60,730 nucleotides of DNA from Entamoeba invadens IP1 (taxonomy: Eukaryota > Evosea > Mastigamoebida > Endamoebidae): NCBI RefSeq assembly GCF_000330505.1, contig NW_004191777.1, positions 655,558-716,287 on the forward strand. The letters are read 5' to 3'. Position numbers and translations under genes: made by a program. Of this stretch, positions 1-10,060 are shown one piece after another (the first letter of the stretch is position 1; each line of letters opens with the position of its first letter). Below the pieces are notes generated by a model. It was not told the origin of the DNA. It saw only the letters and a list, made by a program, of their open reading frames with translations, and did no database searches.

Positions 1-580
1 GCTTTTTTGATTATACTTTATAATTTATTTTTAATACTTTTTGTTATATTATTTTGTTGTTTTGTAAAATGTATTTCTCTCTTTTTCCTTCTACTTTTTT
101 CCTGATATTGTTTTATCAATAAATAATTATAGTATTTATATAATATATTATTAATCAAATGGTAAATTTATATAATACAATCCTAATATAAAAATAATAT
201 GATAATATAACTATTATTATATAATTTTGAAGGGTAACTTCATTAATTTCATTTAATAATAAATATCTTATTGTTTTATTTTATTAATTACACATTATTA
301 TAGTATAATTATTTAATGATTATAGTATAATAATCACGTATAATTTAAACCAAATATTCTATTATTTTTAATATAAGTAAAACACATAATGTCGGTTTAT
401 TTATAACAATACTAAATATCATCTTTTTCCTATTATTTGGCACAAGACACACGCAAAATAAAACATAAAAAATGAGATGGCAAAAAAGTAAAGATTGAGA
501 CGTTTACCAGAACGTAAAGGACATTCGAAATCCACATTTTCAAAAATACAAAACGAAGAAAAATAACAAGAAAGTTTTAG
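1..580. other. AT-rich intergenic / upstream region of the myotubularin gene
   Basis: Very AT-rich, with short A/T runs and no open frame of coding character. The last 150 bases are less AT-rich and lie directly upstream of the phosphatase start codon, so they probably hold its promoter. I see no exact copy of the Entamoeba core-promoter elements here. Confidence 0.6.
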
Positions 581-2485
581 ATGTTTGTTTCATTGGGGAA
601 AGAACAAAGTACTCCCCAACGACTCGATACTATCCGGTCGAGAATATCATGGGCTTCAATCGAGGTCTTTCGCAAGCGATATGTCAATCTAATTGACAAT
701 AATGACGCTCCCCTTCAAATTCGTAATATCTATGAAATGCCCGAGAACACGACGTACACCGTAGAAGTTGAATATGAAAGTGTTAACACGCGAATCAAGC
801 AAATGTATCGGTACAACATCTTTCGTTCATCGTCACAACTCACAATCTCCAACGATTTCATTCACGACACTTACACCTTTAACATCGACACATCTCCCGA
901 CGAACATTACGTCTTCCACACACAAACACTTTTGTTCTCGAAAATCGAAGGGACCATTTACTTGACAACCAAAAACTTTTTCTTCGTCCCAAAAATGTTA
1001 TTGTTGGTGTCCCATTTGACTTTCAATTATCAACTGTATAAAGAAACAGCAAAGTATTTCATCAAATTACCACTCCAATTACTCGAGTCCACTCTCCCTA
1101 ATAACTTGTCTCTTAATATCACCGTTTGTCCTTTTTACCACCCTACTATCCCGACTTGTTTGGTGTTCAATTTCACTTCACAAACATTTGTGATGTCGGT
1201 GGTCCACCACCTCGCGTCTCTTCGCTTTCAAGACGGCGGGGAATCACCTTTAAATAAAATCCCAATCGATGACTCGTCTGACCACGGCGCTAAGCTCCAA
1301 GAAAGAGTCGACGGCATATATAACCCTAATATAGAGTTAACAAGACAAGACATGGAGAAGTCCTTTATGATCACAGACGTTAATGCAAGATTCCAATTGT
1401 GTCCAACGTACCCCACTGTGCTTGTCGTACCAATCGAATTGTCGAATAAACAGGTATTAAAGAACATTGCGAGGTTTAGGTGTAAAGGACGTATTCCTTT
1501 AGTCACGTATTATTCCAGCAAAACAGGCGCTGCACTATTTAGGTCATCACAACCCCTCGTCGCAACAACCTTTGCTTTTGGTGTGTTCAAACAGAGTCAG
1601 TCGCAAGAAGACCAGGACTTAATTCATCACTTACGGTGTGACGGGAGAGACGAAAATGCTAAATTGTTTGTCCTTGATTGCAGAGCTGTAGCAAATAGTG
1701 TTGCTAATCGGTTCAATGGAGGTGGGACGGAGAGCACAAATAGTTACAAGAACTGTACTATCTATCATCTAAATTTGCCGAATATCCATACTGTGTATTC
1801 GGCGTATCAAAAGATGGTGACTGGAATCAATTTGAGGAACGAGAGAAGTGTCTCGGAGTATTACTCGTATGTCTCCGACTGGTTTGATATATTACAAAAC
1901 ATATGTGAGAGTGTGAATAAGACTGTGATATTATTGAATAACGGAGATCGGGTGTTAGTGCATTGTAGTGATGGGTGGGACAGAACGCCCCAGATCTCTG
2001 CGTTATCGCGAATTTGTTTGGATAGTTATCATAGGACTTTAGAAGGGTTTTTGTCGCTGATTGAATTTGAATGGATCATGCTTGGGCATAGATTCCAATT
2101 CAGACTAAGAAACAACCTCAAAGAGAATTCCCCCGTCTTTCTGCAGTTTCTGGAAATTGTGGTTATGTTCCTGAGGAAGTACCCCACCGACTTCGAATTT
2201 AAAGAAAACCTTTTAGTGGATTTGGCTGTGGAAAGTGTATGTCCGACGACGGGAACGTTTTTATATAACTGTGAAGCGGAGAGAGAGAAGTTCGATGTTG
2301 CTGGGACGCGGACATCGTTTTTCAAAAAAGTGATGGAAGAGAAGCAAAAGTACAAGAACAAGAATTATGTGCAAGACGATGACAATTTTGTCCTACGAAG
2401 TCATTTTGAAATCTACGAGTTTGTAGTCTGGAAGGATTTTTATTTGAGAGACATTGAATACTCGTGTGAAGTTCCTGATAAATAA
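581..2485 (+). CDS. Myotubularin-family phosphoinositide 3-phosphatase
   Basis: A 634-residue lipid phosphatase predicted to remove the 3-phosphate from PI3P and PI(3,5)P2 on endosomal membranes. The N-terminal ~150 residues fit a GRAM/PH-like domain. The family motif with GRIP...RSSQP follows at about residues 305-325. The catalytic CX5R loop reads CSDGWDRT, with Cys462 and Arg468 both present, so the enzyme should be active and not one of the dead myotubularins. No FYVE domain or C-terminal coiled coil is visible. The ATG at 581 is the first in frame and the reading frame is uninterrupted. Amoebae carry many myotubularins used in phagosome and endosome maturation, which is the likely role here. 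The family call is secure; the substrate is inferred from the family. Confidence 0.93.
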   Translation: MFVSLGKEQSTPQRLDTIRSRISWASIEVFRKRYVNLIDNNDAPLQIRNIYEMPENTTYTVEVEYESVNTRIKQMYRYNIFRSSSQLTISNDFIHDTYTFNIDTSPDEHYVFHTQTLLFSKIEGTIYLTTKNFFFVPKMLLLVSHLTFNYQLYKETAKYFIKLPLQLLESTLPNNLSLNITVCPFYHPTIPTCLVFNFTSQTFVMSVVHHLASLRFQDGGESPLNKIPIDDSSDHGAKLQERVDGIYNPNIELTRQDMEKSFMITDVNARFQLCPTYPTVLVVPIELSNKQVLKNIARFRCKGRIPLVTYYSSKTGAALFRSSQPLVATTFAFGVFKQSQSQEDQDLIHHLRCDGRDENAKLFVLDCRAVANSVANRFNGGGTESTNSYKNCTIYHLNLPNIHTVYSAYQKMVTGINLRNERSVSEYYSYVSDWFDILQNICESVNKTVILLNNGDRVLVHCSDGWDRTPQISALSRICLDSYHRTLEGFLSLIEFEWIMLGHRFQFRLRNNLKENSPVFLQFLEIVVMFLRKYPTDFEFKENLLVDLAVESVCPTTGTFLYNCEAEREKFDVAGTRTSFFKKVMEEKQKYKNKNYVQDDDNFVLRSHFEIYEFVVWKDFYLRDIEYSCEVPDK

Positions 2486-2587
2486 ATAACCACTGTTTGA
2501 TTGATTTGAGTTTTATTGGAGTATCAAATATTTAAAAAGGTCGATATTTCTTTTTCATACTATGACAAGAAATTGAAAGTATTCAAA

Positions 2588-3478
2588 TTACTGAATAGTG
2601 AATTGTAGAGACCCAAAGAACGCGTTTTCTTCGACTGTTTTAACGTCTTTTAAGTTGATTGAAACAAGATTCGAACATGTAGAAAACGCGTATGGACAAA
2701 TCAGTGAACAGTTTGGAGGTAACACGACAGAGGAGAGTGAAATACAATGATCAAAACAGCGACATGGGATTTGAGTGAGTAACTGTGGGATATCAATTGA
2801 AGACAATTGAGTACAATAATTAAATGTATATGTTCCGATATTATTCAAAGAATTTGGTAACTGAATTGTTGGTAAATTATAGCAATGACTAAAAGCATTG
2901 TTTCCAAGTGTTAGAAGACGTTGTGATAAAGTAATGGTTTTCAACACCACACAAAATGAAAAACAACTTTCACTGATTTCAGTGACTGCATTTCCCATTT
3001 GAACTGAAGTCAAATTGGAACATCGTAAAAATGAAAAAATCCCAAGTTTTGTGACCTGAAGTGGAATTTCAATTGAACTGATTGATGAGTCACAAAAACA
3101 TTTGAACTCGATGTTTGATATGTTCACAGGAAGTTTATCGTGAATGAGTTGATTGTGGTGTGAATATGAAATGTTTTTGCAAATACAATTATTCTTCTCT
3201 TCTATTAATGAGATGTCATAGTCGACTTGGTACCAAACAACATACCCGGCTATTTTACCATCAGTGAATCTATAATGATTTCGTTCATAAATGTAAAGGG
3301 TTTCGATGTTTGGAAAGTATTGACGAGTTTCTTTAAGAAGTGTAATTGGGTTATAGTGGAACTTTTCCATATTTCCTTGAAACTTTTTACATACAAATTC
3401 GGCGTTAATGAAGTCGTAGATCGTCCTAAAATACTTCGAAACGATCATTAGACTGTAACTGTCTAATTTGTGGCTCAT
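2588..3478 (-). CDS. BspA-like leucine-rich repeat protein
   Basis: A 296-residue protein of the large Entamoeba BspA-like LRR family. The first ~60 residues form an F-box-like helical segment (LDSYSLMIVSKYF...VCKKF). From about residue 125 there are consecutive 23-residue LRR_5 repeats with the pattern C-x-L-x-x-I-x-L-P-x-x-L-x-x-I-x-x-x-x-F. There is no signal peptide and no membrane segment. In the family these repeats act as binding surfaces; some members are on the cell surface although they lack a classical signal. The partner is unknown. It ends about 100 nt from the myotubularin stop, so the two genes are convergent. It diverges from the next LRR-like gene across only ~95 nt. Confidence 0.85.
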   Translation of the reverse strand: MSHKLDSYSLMIVSKYFRTIYDFINAEFVCKKFQGNMEKFHYNPITLLKETRQYFPNIETLYIYERNHYRFTDGKIAGYVVWYQVDYDISLIEEKNNCICKNISYSHHNQLIHDKLPVNISNIEFKCFCDSSISSIEIPLQVTKLGIFSFLRCSNLTSVQMGNAVTEISESCFSFCVVLKTITLSQRLLTLGNNAFSHCYNLPTIQLPNSLNNIGTYTFNYCTQLSSIDIPQLLTQIPCRCFDHCISLSSVVLPPNCSLICPYAFSTCSNLVSINLKDVKTVEENAFFGSLQFTIQ

Positions 3479-3573
3479 TGTTTAATTTAAAAAGATGAAA
3501 AAATTTGAGGAATTTATTGTTATATAATTCAGAAATCCATCTCAAAAATTGTAAACTGTAAAAATAGAACTTG

Positions 3574-5451
3574 ATGATAATTGAAGGCACACTTGTTGTG
3601 AGTATAATAACTATAGTTGTGTTATGTGTTCTCTACAAAATTAGTAGTGATGCAGAAAAAGATAGCGACGCACCAGAAAGCAACAATGTTGCTTCTCAAG
3701 AAGAAACACAAAAAGATGTTGAACAACAAAATCAAAACCAAGAAACAGAGGAAATACAAACTGTTGACATCTCTTCACTTGTCAAAGACAAGACTAAGCA
3801 ATTTGAAGATAAAATTGCAGCTCTTGAGAAGAGTCACACCACACAGCCACTAGTCAAAGAACAGGCACCACAACAAGAAAAACACAACACAACAAATAAA
3901 GAAAATTGCACAACAAATGAGTACGTTAAGAAAGAAGAAACGTGTTTTGAGAAACAAATGGTCACGCCAAAAAATGAAAAAAAAGATATTGTGCCGAAAA
4001 TTGAAGCCCCAAAAGAAGTTAAACCGAAAGAATCCATTCATGTTAAAACGGTTTTTGAAGAAAAGGAAGAACGCAATAAATTAAATTGCGTCTCATTGTC
4101 GAATCTCATTGTGTATTTGGACAACTACAAAACAGCCGCCAAATTGTTTCTTGTCAATAAAAAATGTCAGCACAGCCGCGAGCTTGTCAAAACGAGTCCA
4201 CACTATAAAGCTCCGTCTATAGATTTAAGCTTTCCAAGAAGTATTTTTTTCGAACAAGAAGCACTTCTCGAAGAGCTTTATTTGTTCCCAAAAATGGAAG
4301 TTTTTGAGATTTATAATGACCCAAGTGAACTCCGAGCTGTTTTGGGAAAAAGCAAGTCAATAAACTTTGCTGTAAAAACTTTCTTGTGCAGTAAAGATAT
4401 TATGGGTCTTGAGAAGGAGGACAAAGCGCGTTTTGTTGAGATATACTACAAAAGTAAAACCCCAGAGAGGATCACACTATTTAAAAACCTCAAAACAGCG
4501 ACGCTTGGAATTGAGAAGGACCAGAAGGTCACTAAATTTGTTCTGAAGAAACATCAGATGGATGTACTGAATATCGTATTTTTCGATGGACTGGACGTTA
4601 CGTTTCTTGAGAAGAGTGGAGAATACAAAGCAAAGAATATTAACATCGTTTGTGTTAAGGAAGAGGATGTCAAAAAAGCAATTGAAATTCGCAAAACTTT
4701 GGGGCTTAAGTATGTTGTCGTTTTGGCAAGTTCTCAAAACGTCAATCAAAGTCCAAATGAGTTTATTGTGATTGCGAAAAAGTACCAAACCGAAAAGAAA
4801 ATAATTGAACCACTCAAATTTATTGGAATTCCACTGAATAATTTGGAAAGGTGGAACGGCGAACATCATGTCATTTTTGAAAACCAGAAAATTGATGAAA
4901 ACTTCAATTTGAAAGGAAAAGACGGAATACTTCAAGTTGAATTCAAAAATTGTGAGATTGACACGGCTGTCGACGTCAACGACTTTTATCCGCCTTCAAT
5001 CTTATCACTCATTTCTGGAATTGAATTTGTCCCGACTCACTGTGACAACTTGAAAAAAGTTACATTGAGGAATTGCCACGACCCAATAAATCTGGAGCAC
5101 CTGAGCCAACTACAAGAGCTCTGTATTGAAGATTCTTCGTTTGGGGAAATCAAGCAACCCCTGACGCTGCCACGAAGGTGCTCAGTATTGACTTTGATAA
5201 GAATATCACAAGTCCGACTCGACCTTGAAAATTGCAAAAATGTTTTTGAAATTGTTATTCAAGAAATGGACAAAATTGAGATTAGAGTTCCGCACTACAT
5301 AAGTAATTTGATCATCTACAACTCTAAGAATGTTGCTATGACAAAGCTTGATGAAATAGACCTAAAGCGTTTGGCCCTTATTGGCTCACAACTCATATTC
5401 TTCGATTTTTTTAAAGTTGTGGATAAACTCGATGTTTTAATTATGAAATAA
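3574..5451 (+). CDS. Membrane-anchored Lys/Glu-rich LRR-like protein
   Basis: A 625-residue protein. Residues ~5-22 are a single strongly hydrophobic helix at the N-terminus, probably a signal anchor. Residues ~25-160 are low-complexity, rich in Lys, Glu and Gln. From about 170 comes an F-box-like segment (SLSNLIVYLDNYKTAAKLF) found at the start of many Entamoeba LRR proteins, followed by irregular leucine-rich units to the end. I place the start at the ATG at 3574. It directly follows a GAACTTG motif at 3567-3573, which may mark the transcription start. The neighbour at 2588-3478 is another F-box-like/LRR protein on the opposite strand. The function is not known; the combination suggests a scaffold tethered to an internal membrane. 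Confidence 0.7.
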   Translation: MIIEGTLVVSIITIVVLCVLYKISSDAEKDSDAPESNNVASQEETQKDVEQQNQNQETEEIQTVDISSLVKDKTKQFEDKIAALEKSHTTQPLVKEQAPQQEKHNTTNKENCTTNEYVKKEETCFEKQMVTPKNEKKDIVPKIEAPKEVKPKESIHVKTVFEEKEERNKLNCVSLSNLIVYLDNYKTAAKLFLVNKKCQHSRELVKTSPHYKAPSIDLSFPRSIFFEQEALLEELYLFPKMEVFEIYNDPSELRAVLGKSKSINFAVKTFLCSKDIMGLEKEDKARFVEIYYKSKTPERITLFKNLKTATLGIEKDQKVTKFVLKKHQMDVLNIVFFDGLDVTFLEKSGEYKAKNINIVCVKEEDVKKAIEIRKTLGLKYVVVLASSQNVNQSPNEFIVIAKKYQTEKKIIEPLKFIGIPLNNLERWNGEHHVIFENQKIDENFNLKGKDGILQVEFKNCEIDTAVDVNDFYPPSILSLISGIEFVPTHCDNLKKVTLRNCHDPINLEHLSQLQELCIEDSSFGEIKQPLTLPRRCSVLTLIRISQVRLDLENCKNVFEIVIQEMDKIEIRVPHYISNLIIYNSKNVAMTKLDEIDLKRLALIGSQLIFFDFFKVVDKLDVLIMK

Positions 5452-5737
5452 TTAGTTAAAATTACTTATATCTATTATCTATTATAGTATATAATAAATA
5501 TATTTATAATTCTATACTAATTCAATTTTATTATTAATAAAAAATTATTATTTATTAATAAAAAAAAAATTTTTATCAATTAATAATTTATTAATTGATA
5601 AAATAGTTTTCAAGTGGTTTATATAGTAAATTAAATACTAATATTTATACTAATATTAATTAATAAAAATATAATCCAAAATGAAAAAAAAATCAAAAGG
5701 AAACTATTAATACTATAATTTTAGCTAGTCACACGTA

Positions 5738-7369
5738 ATGGAAGAATATTCACTAATGGATTGCCTTCCCGCAGCATGTCTGGACACATTAAGAACAATG
5801 TATGGCATAACACCGACTTTGGTTTCTCAATTGAGATATTGTTCGAAAGACCAATTTTCGAATTATGTGAAGTTGACGAAAGAGACATTAGACAAGTTAC
5901 TTGACTTCTTAACGCCATACACCAAAGCCAATTTAATACTTCGCAAGTACTTTAATGTACTCTCTTCGAACTTATTTGCAACATCAACCGACTTTGCACA
6001 ACATATAGTTACCGTTCTTTCCACGAAAATACCGTACAATGTTGCGATGAAAGGAAAACGACAGAACCTTTCGATTGCATCGCAACGCCCACAACAAAAT
6101 GCAAACGCACGGAACATCACGTGGGACAAGACATCCCTTCCCCCCCCTCATTTTACACGACGTTTGCACCCACTCTATCACGTAGTTGATATCATTGCTG
6201 TGTCAAAACCAAATGCCGTGGTCAACATCTTCTGCCCAAACCCGTTTTTCATTCGGTCGATCGACAAAGATGGTAAAGACACGACGAAGCCGCTTACTAT
6301 AGATAACGTGACGTGTTTCTTCGAGAACGACGAGAGTGGAACGATTCTACCAATCAAATTGAAGGAGGGCAACCGTGTTGTCGTGACGGAGGATTCCGTC
6401 ATAGTCTTTTCAGCGATTTTGGTGAGCACTGAGGAAATGGTGGAGAGAATGATGAGAGAAGCAAGAGAGGAGAAGAGAGTCGTTCAATCGAACGAACAAA
6501 TGACCGACGAGTTTGTCACAAGAGAAGTGATCTCTTTGAAATGTCTAGTTGGCTTGTGTATGTTAAAGAACCCTGTTAGAAGCCGATACTGTAAACATGA
6601 GTATTGCGTCGAGGCAAGTTCACTGGTGGAACGAATGAAATTGGGGTATTGGAGTTGTTTTTGTAAGGCTAAATGTGCGTGGAAAGACGTTGTTGTCGAT
6701 ACGTTTATTCAAGGCATCGTCGAAAAAGCACCGGAAGACGCTACGTTCGCAGAGGTCGAAGGGAAGAAAGTTATTAGATATTTAGATGAAGACAAAAAAG
6801 AAATCGGAGATCGAAAAATCACAAAAATGATTGAAGTCATTGACGTGGAGGAAATAGTCAGCTCGGAAAATCAAGAAAAACAAAATAGCAGTGACACCGA
6901 GGTAGAAATTGTCGGAACGAAGGTCAAAAAAGAAAATATCGAAATCGAAAAGATAAACAGTTCGGAGACAAATGAGATTGACGAACAATGGAACGAGAAG
7001 AGAGAGGAGATCGAGAAAAATGCAAAATATGAGGAGTGGTGGAAAGAAAGCGAATTTGTGGACGTAAATTTAGAGGAAATTGAATTGGAAAGTAAAACAA
7101 ACGATGATAAGCCGAAGATGGATATATGCGATGAGCAAGAATATTTGAACGTGTGGAATGATAATATCCCTAATGAAGTGCAAGAAGATATATGGAAAAG
7201 ACGCGGACAAACCTGCGAAGACATTTTTGTGATTAAAAAGACTTGCCTTAATATGGTGGGAAATAACTGTTTGGTCACACCATTGTTTAAAAATTCAGAT
7301 GATAAGAAAGAGGATGTCGAGGAAGACTTTTTTGAGGTGGTAGATTATGATGAAATGTATGATGATTGA
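5738..7369 (+). CDS. PIAS/Siz-like SUMO E3 ligase with MIZ (SP-RING) zinc finger
   Basis: A 543-residue protein. Residues ~150-235 look like a PINIT-type beta domain. An SP-RING/MIZ finger follows at about 265-325: SLKCLVGLC opens at Cys269, then NPVRSRYCKHEYC, then WSCFCKAKC with Cys309 and Cys313, then the DVVVD tail typical of the family. This finger recruits Ubc9-SUMO, so the protein should be a nuclear SUMO ligase. The C-terminal ~200 residues are acidic and carry hydrophobic-acidic stretches that resemble SUMO-interacting motifs: IEVIDVEE, VEIVGT and FFEVVDYDE. Two oddities are Leu in place of the usual Pro after the first Cys, and C-F-C where C-P-x-C is usual. No SAP domain is obvious. 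The family call is good; ligase activity is inferred. Confidence 0.8.
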   Translation: MEEYSLMDCLPAACLDTLRTMYGITPTLVSQLRYCSKDQFSNYVKLTKETLDKLLDFLTPYTKANLILRKYFNVLSSNLFATSTDFAQHIVTVLSTKIPYNVAMKGKRQNLSIASQRPQQNANARNITWDKTSLPPPHFTRRLHPLYHVVDIIAVSKPNAVVNIFCPNPFFIRSIDKDGKDTTKPLTIDNVTCFFENDESGTILPIKLKEGNRVVVTEDSVIVFSAILVSTEEMVERMMREAREEKRVVQSNEQMTDEFVTREVISLKCLVGLCMLKNPVRSRYCKHEYCVEASSLVERMKLGYWSCFCKAKCAWKDVVVDTFIQGIVEKAPEDATFAEVEGKKVIRYLDEDKKEIGDRKITKMIEVIDVEEIVSSENQEKQNSSDTEVEIVGTKVKKENIEIEKINSSETNEIDEQWNEKREEIEKNAKYEEWWKESEFVDVNLEEIELESKTNDDKPKMDICDEQEYLNVWNDNIPNEVQEDIWKRRGQTCEDIFVIKKTCLNMVGNNCLVTPLFKNSDDKKEDVEEDFFEVVDYDEMYDD

Positions 7370-8235
7370 TTCTATAGTTTATGTAATAAAATTATTAATT
7401 ATTGGTTTATTATTACCACGTAATGACTAACTTTTTAATTGTAAAAAAAAATAATAAAATAGTATTATTGTATTATAAAGAAAAACATATTATTAAAATA
7501 TTATTAAAATTATAATTATTTACAAGAAGATTAAGATATAGTATATTTATTATAAAGAATCAATAATTGTAACAGTTAAGAAATCAACTTGTTTTGACTG
7601 TTATACTAAAAAAACAACACAAATTATTAGTTACTTTTTGATGACAGAGAATTTCGAATAAATTCCACCGAAAACTAATTTTCAATTTGAGATATATTGC
7701 GTTGACAAAAAGTACAATTACGGGGATCATTTTTTTTTTTATAATTTTAGTATTTTTTTCGAATAAAATGATTTAATTCGGCAATTTTGATAACTCTGTG
7801 ATTGTTCTCATAAAAAATAAAAGAAAAACAGACAAGTGGTGTGTTTTGTTGAACAATTTTTCAACATAATTACCCATTGTTTTCGAAACTAAATATATTC
7901 ATGTGATAACTCTCAATTCTTCATTTGATTTTTAAAAGAACTATAATTAAACCATTAATTTAATAAAAACTTACAACATTATATTAAAATGGGTATGTGT
8001 TATTTTAAAGTTTCCAAAACTATAATTACTACAATCAGTAAACCCGAAATAATAAATGAAGTTACTGTAATAAATATATACCAATCTTGTACAAATCCAC
8101 AAAGAAATCCAATTAATCACTTTATTAATAAAAATAAATTAAAAAAAACTATACCAAGTAGCAATGTTGTGTAAGAAAAAAAACAAAAATCAAAAGAGTA
8201 AAAACAGAAAACTGAAAAAAGCATAATATAGAGAT
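7370..8235. other. AT-rich intergenic region
   Basis: About 870 bases of A/T-rich sequence with homopolymer runs. The only small ORF (7989-8174, plus strand) has the composition of random AT-rich DNA. I see no RNA gene or clear promoter element except the likely promoter just before 8236. Confidence 0.6.
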
Positions 8236-9108
8236 ATGAAAGGATTCTTCCTTTTTTGTATGTTTGTTGTGCTCAATGCTAACTTTGCAACAACACCGGA
8301 GGGTGCTCAAGCTGCGCCAGCAGCCGCACAGGGACCAGTTCATTTAGCGTCCGATAGTAAATTAAGCCGTGTCGATGAATCAGTGATGAAGAAAAGAGAT
8401 TACTCCCTTCACAAAGTATCGAAATACCACGCAAAGATCAACAACAGAATTATGAAGACGATCGCAACAATCCAAAAGGCACAAGCGACTATTAAAACTA
8501 AAGCAGCTGATTTGGCGAATAGACTTGCCGCGTATGGGACTCGTAAGATGAAGAGTGAACTTGAGTTGTATGAACTTGTCGACGATGACATGAAGAAAGA
8601 ATTAAAACCGATAGTCGATAAGGTCCTCCCACAGATTAAAGCGAAAGAAAACGAGATCAGAGAAGGTGCTTCGAAATTGATGGACACTTTCAGCGCACAA
8701 CTCCAAAAGACTCTTGTCGGATTACAAAAAGCTAAAGAAGTTGGTGACAAGAACGACAAAGCTGCTCGTATGGGTATTCATGCCGTTGGAGACAATATCG
8801 TGAAAGGCATTGATGCTTCAAAAGGAAGTGGGGCTTTGGCCTCAAAGGACGCTCGTAAGATCAAGAAGACTGCCAAAGACGCCCAGTACAAAATAGCGCA
8901 CCAATTCCATAAGGCACAGAGAGAAGAAAAACAAATTCTGAGATCAGCTCGAACTCTTTTGAAAACTATGAGACATAAAGGAAAGGGTTTCATGCGAAAA
9001 TTGAGAAAGACTGCAAAGGAGGAGTATCGACAAATCTTTAGAAAGGCTAAAAAGGCGATGTTGAAGATCATCACAAAGAAGTCGAATTCCTTTGGAGTTG
9101 ACTATTAA
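8236..9108 (+). CDS. Secreted lysine-rich helical protein, function unknown
   Basis: A 290-residue protein. It starts with a classical signal peptide (MKGFFLFCMFVVLNANFA), followed by a short Ala/Pro/Gln-rich linker. The rest is almost entirely helical and charged, with many Lys and a strongly basic last ~90 residues (KGKGFMRKLRKTAKEEY and similar). The mature protein has no cysteine and no membrane segment or GPI signal, so it should be soluble in the secretory pathway or outside the cell. I do not recognise the family. The basic amphipathic repeats might bind acidic polymers or membranes, but this is inference. The coding sequence is clearly richer in G/C than its flanks, which supports a real gene. 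Confidence 0.75.
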   Translation: MKGFFLFCMFVVLNANFATTPEGAQAAPAAAQGPVHLASDSKLSRVDESVMKKRDYSLHKVSKYHAKINNRIMKTIATIQKAQATIKTKAADLANRLAAYGTRKMKSELELYELVDDDMKKELKPIVDKVLPQIKAKENEIREGASKLMDTFSAQLQKTLVGLQKAKEVGDKNDKAARMGIHAVGDNIVKGIDASKGSGALASKDARKIKKTAKDAQYKIAHQFHKAQREEKQILRSARTLLKTMRHKGKGFMRKLRKTAKEEYRQIFRKAKKAMLKIITKKSNSFGVDY

Positions 9109-9266
9109 AAGTAAGTTGAGTCATGTTAATTTCTTCGAGCTTTATTATAATACAATAATAGTATTATTATAATATAAATAATATAGTATTTTTGTCTAGT
9201 ATATTTATTATAATATATAAAATATCTCTATATATTATAATATATTATAATAATATAACTTCAAAG

Positions 9267-9611
9267 TTAATTAGACGGTCGTTGTGTAGCTAATTTCTTT
9301 TTTAGATCGTCGACTTGAGCTTTCAGTTCAACTTCTTTGGTGTCACACTTTTTCAATTCACTGTTGAGATAATCCAAACGTTGATCAACACACATCTCAG
9401 CTTCAAGCGGATCTTCTTCTTCTAAGTTTCCTTCATTCAACTTGTAAACGACATCATCATCCTCCACTAAAGATAACTCTTTCTTGACCATCTCATTCTC
9501 ATTTTTTTGTGATATTAATTTTTGACGACTCAAATAAAGGCCTTGCAACTCTTTCATCTTCTGATTGTACTCGACCATTTCTGGTGTTTGTTTCTGAAGT
9601 TGTGCGGCCAT
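9267..9611 (-). CDS. Prefoldin subunit 6 (beta-type)
   Basis: A 114-residue protein with the prefoldin beta-subunit layout: an N-terminal coiled coil (~5-40), the hairpin with NEMVKKELSLV...VVYKLNEG, and a C-terminal coiled coil containing RLDYLNSELKK. The central motif matches subunit 6 better than subunits 1, 2 or 4. One difference is that the usual GPVLV stretch reads NEGNLEEEDP. Prefoldin is the hexameric co-chaperone that hands nascent actin and tubulin to the CCT chaperonin in the cytosol. The length is slightly below the usual ~125. It is convergent with the secreted Lys-rich gene. Confidence 0.85.
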   Translation of the reverse strand: MAAQLQKQTPEMVEYNQKMKELQGLYLSRQKLISQKNENEMVKKELSLVEDDDVVYKLNEGNLEEEDPLEAEMCVDQRLDYLNSELKKCDTKEVELKAQVDDLKKKLATQRPSN

Positions 9612-10060
9612 GAACTCTTTTTTTATAGTTTTAGGTTTCTTTTACTTGACAAAATTTTTGCTTGCATTTTTGAATATGAATATGTATTAGTTTTTTGTTA
9701 TTTGTTATGGTACATAATTAGTGTAATACTCTTGGTTCAAGACTAGTTTTATTATAGTTTGTTTTTAGTTTATTTTTATTGTATTTTTTTAATTAAAAAT
9801 TAATTAAAATGTCGTAATTTATAGTATAAAAATTTGAGTTTTTATACTGAATTATTATTGAATTACAATTCTTAAAAACAATGAAAACAACAATTATCAC
9901 TTTTTGTTCCATCATTTCCATAAGTAATAAAATGAATAATAAAATAAACCAATTTATATCATTTCAATGAATTTCTAACGACTTTCTTTCAATTTTGTCA
10001 ATTTCATTTATTTTTGTTATTAAAAACATAAATTCACATTTAAACGGAACAAACTTGGAA
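9612..10060. other. AT-rich divergent intergenic region
   Basis: Separates the divergent prefoldin and coiled-coil genes, so it should carry both promoters. An AAACTTG motif lies at 10051-10057, just before the ATG at 10061. Nothing else is recognised. Confidence 0.5.
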
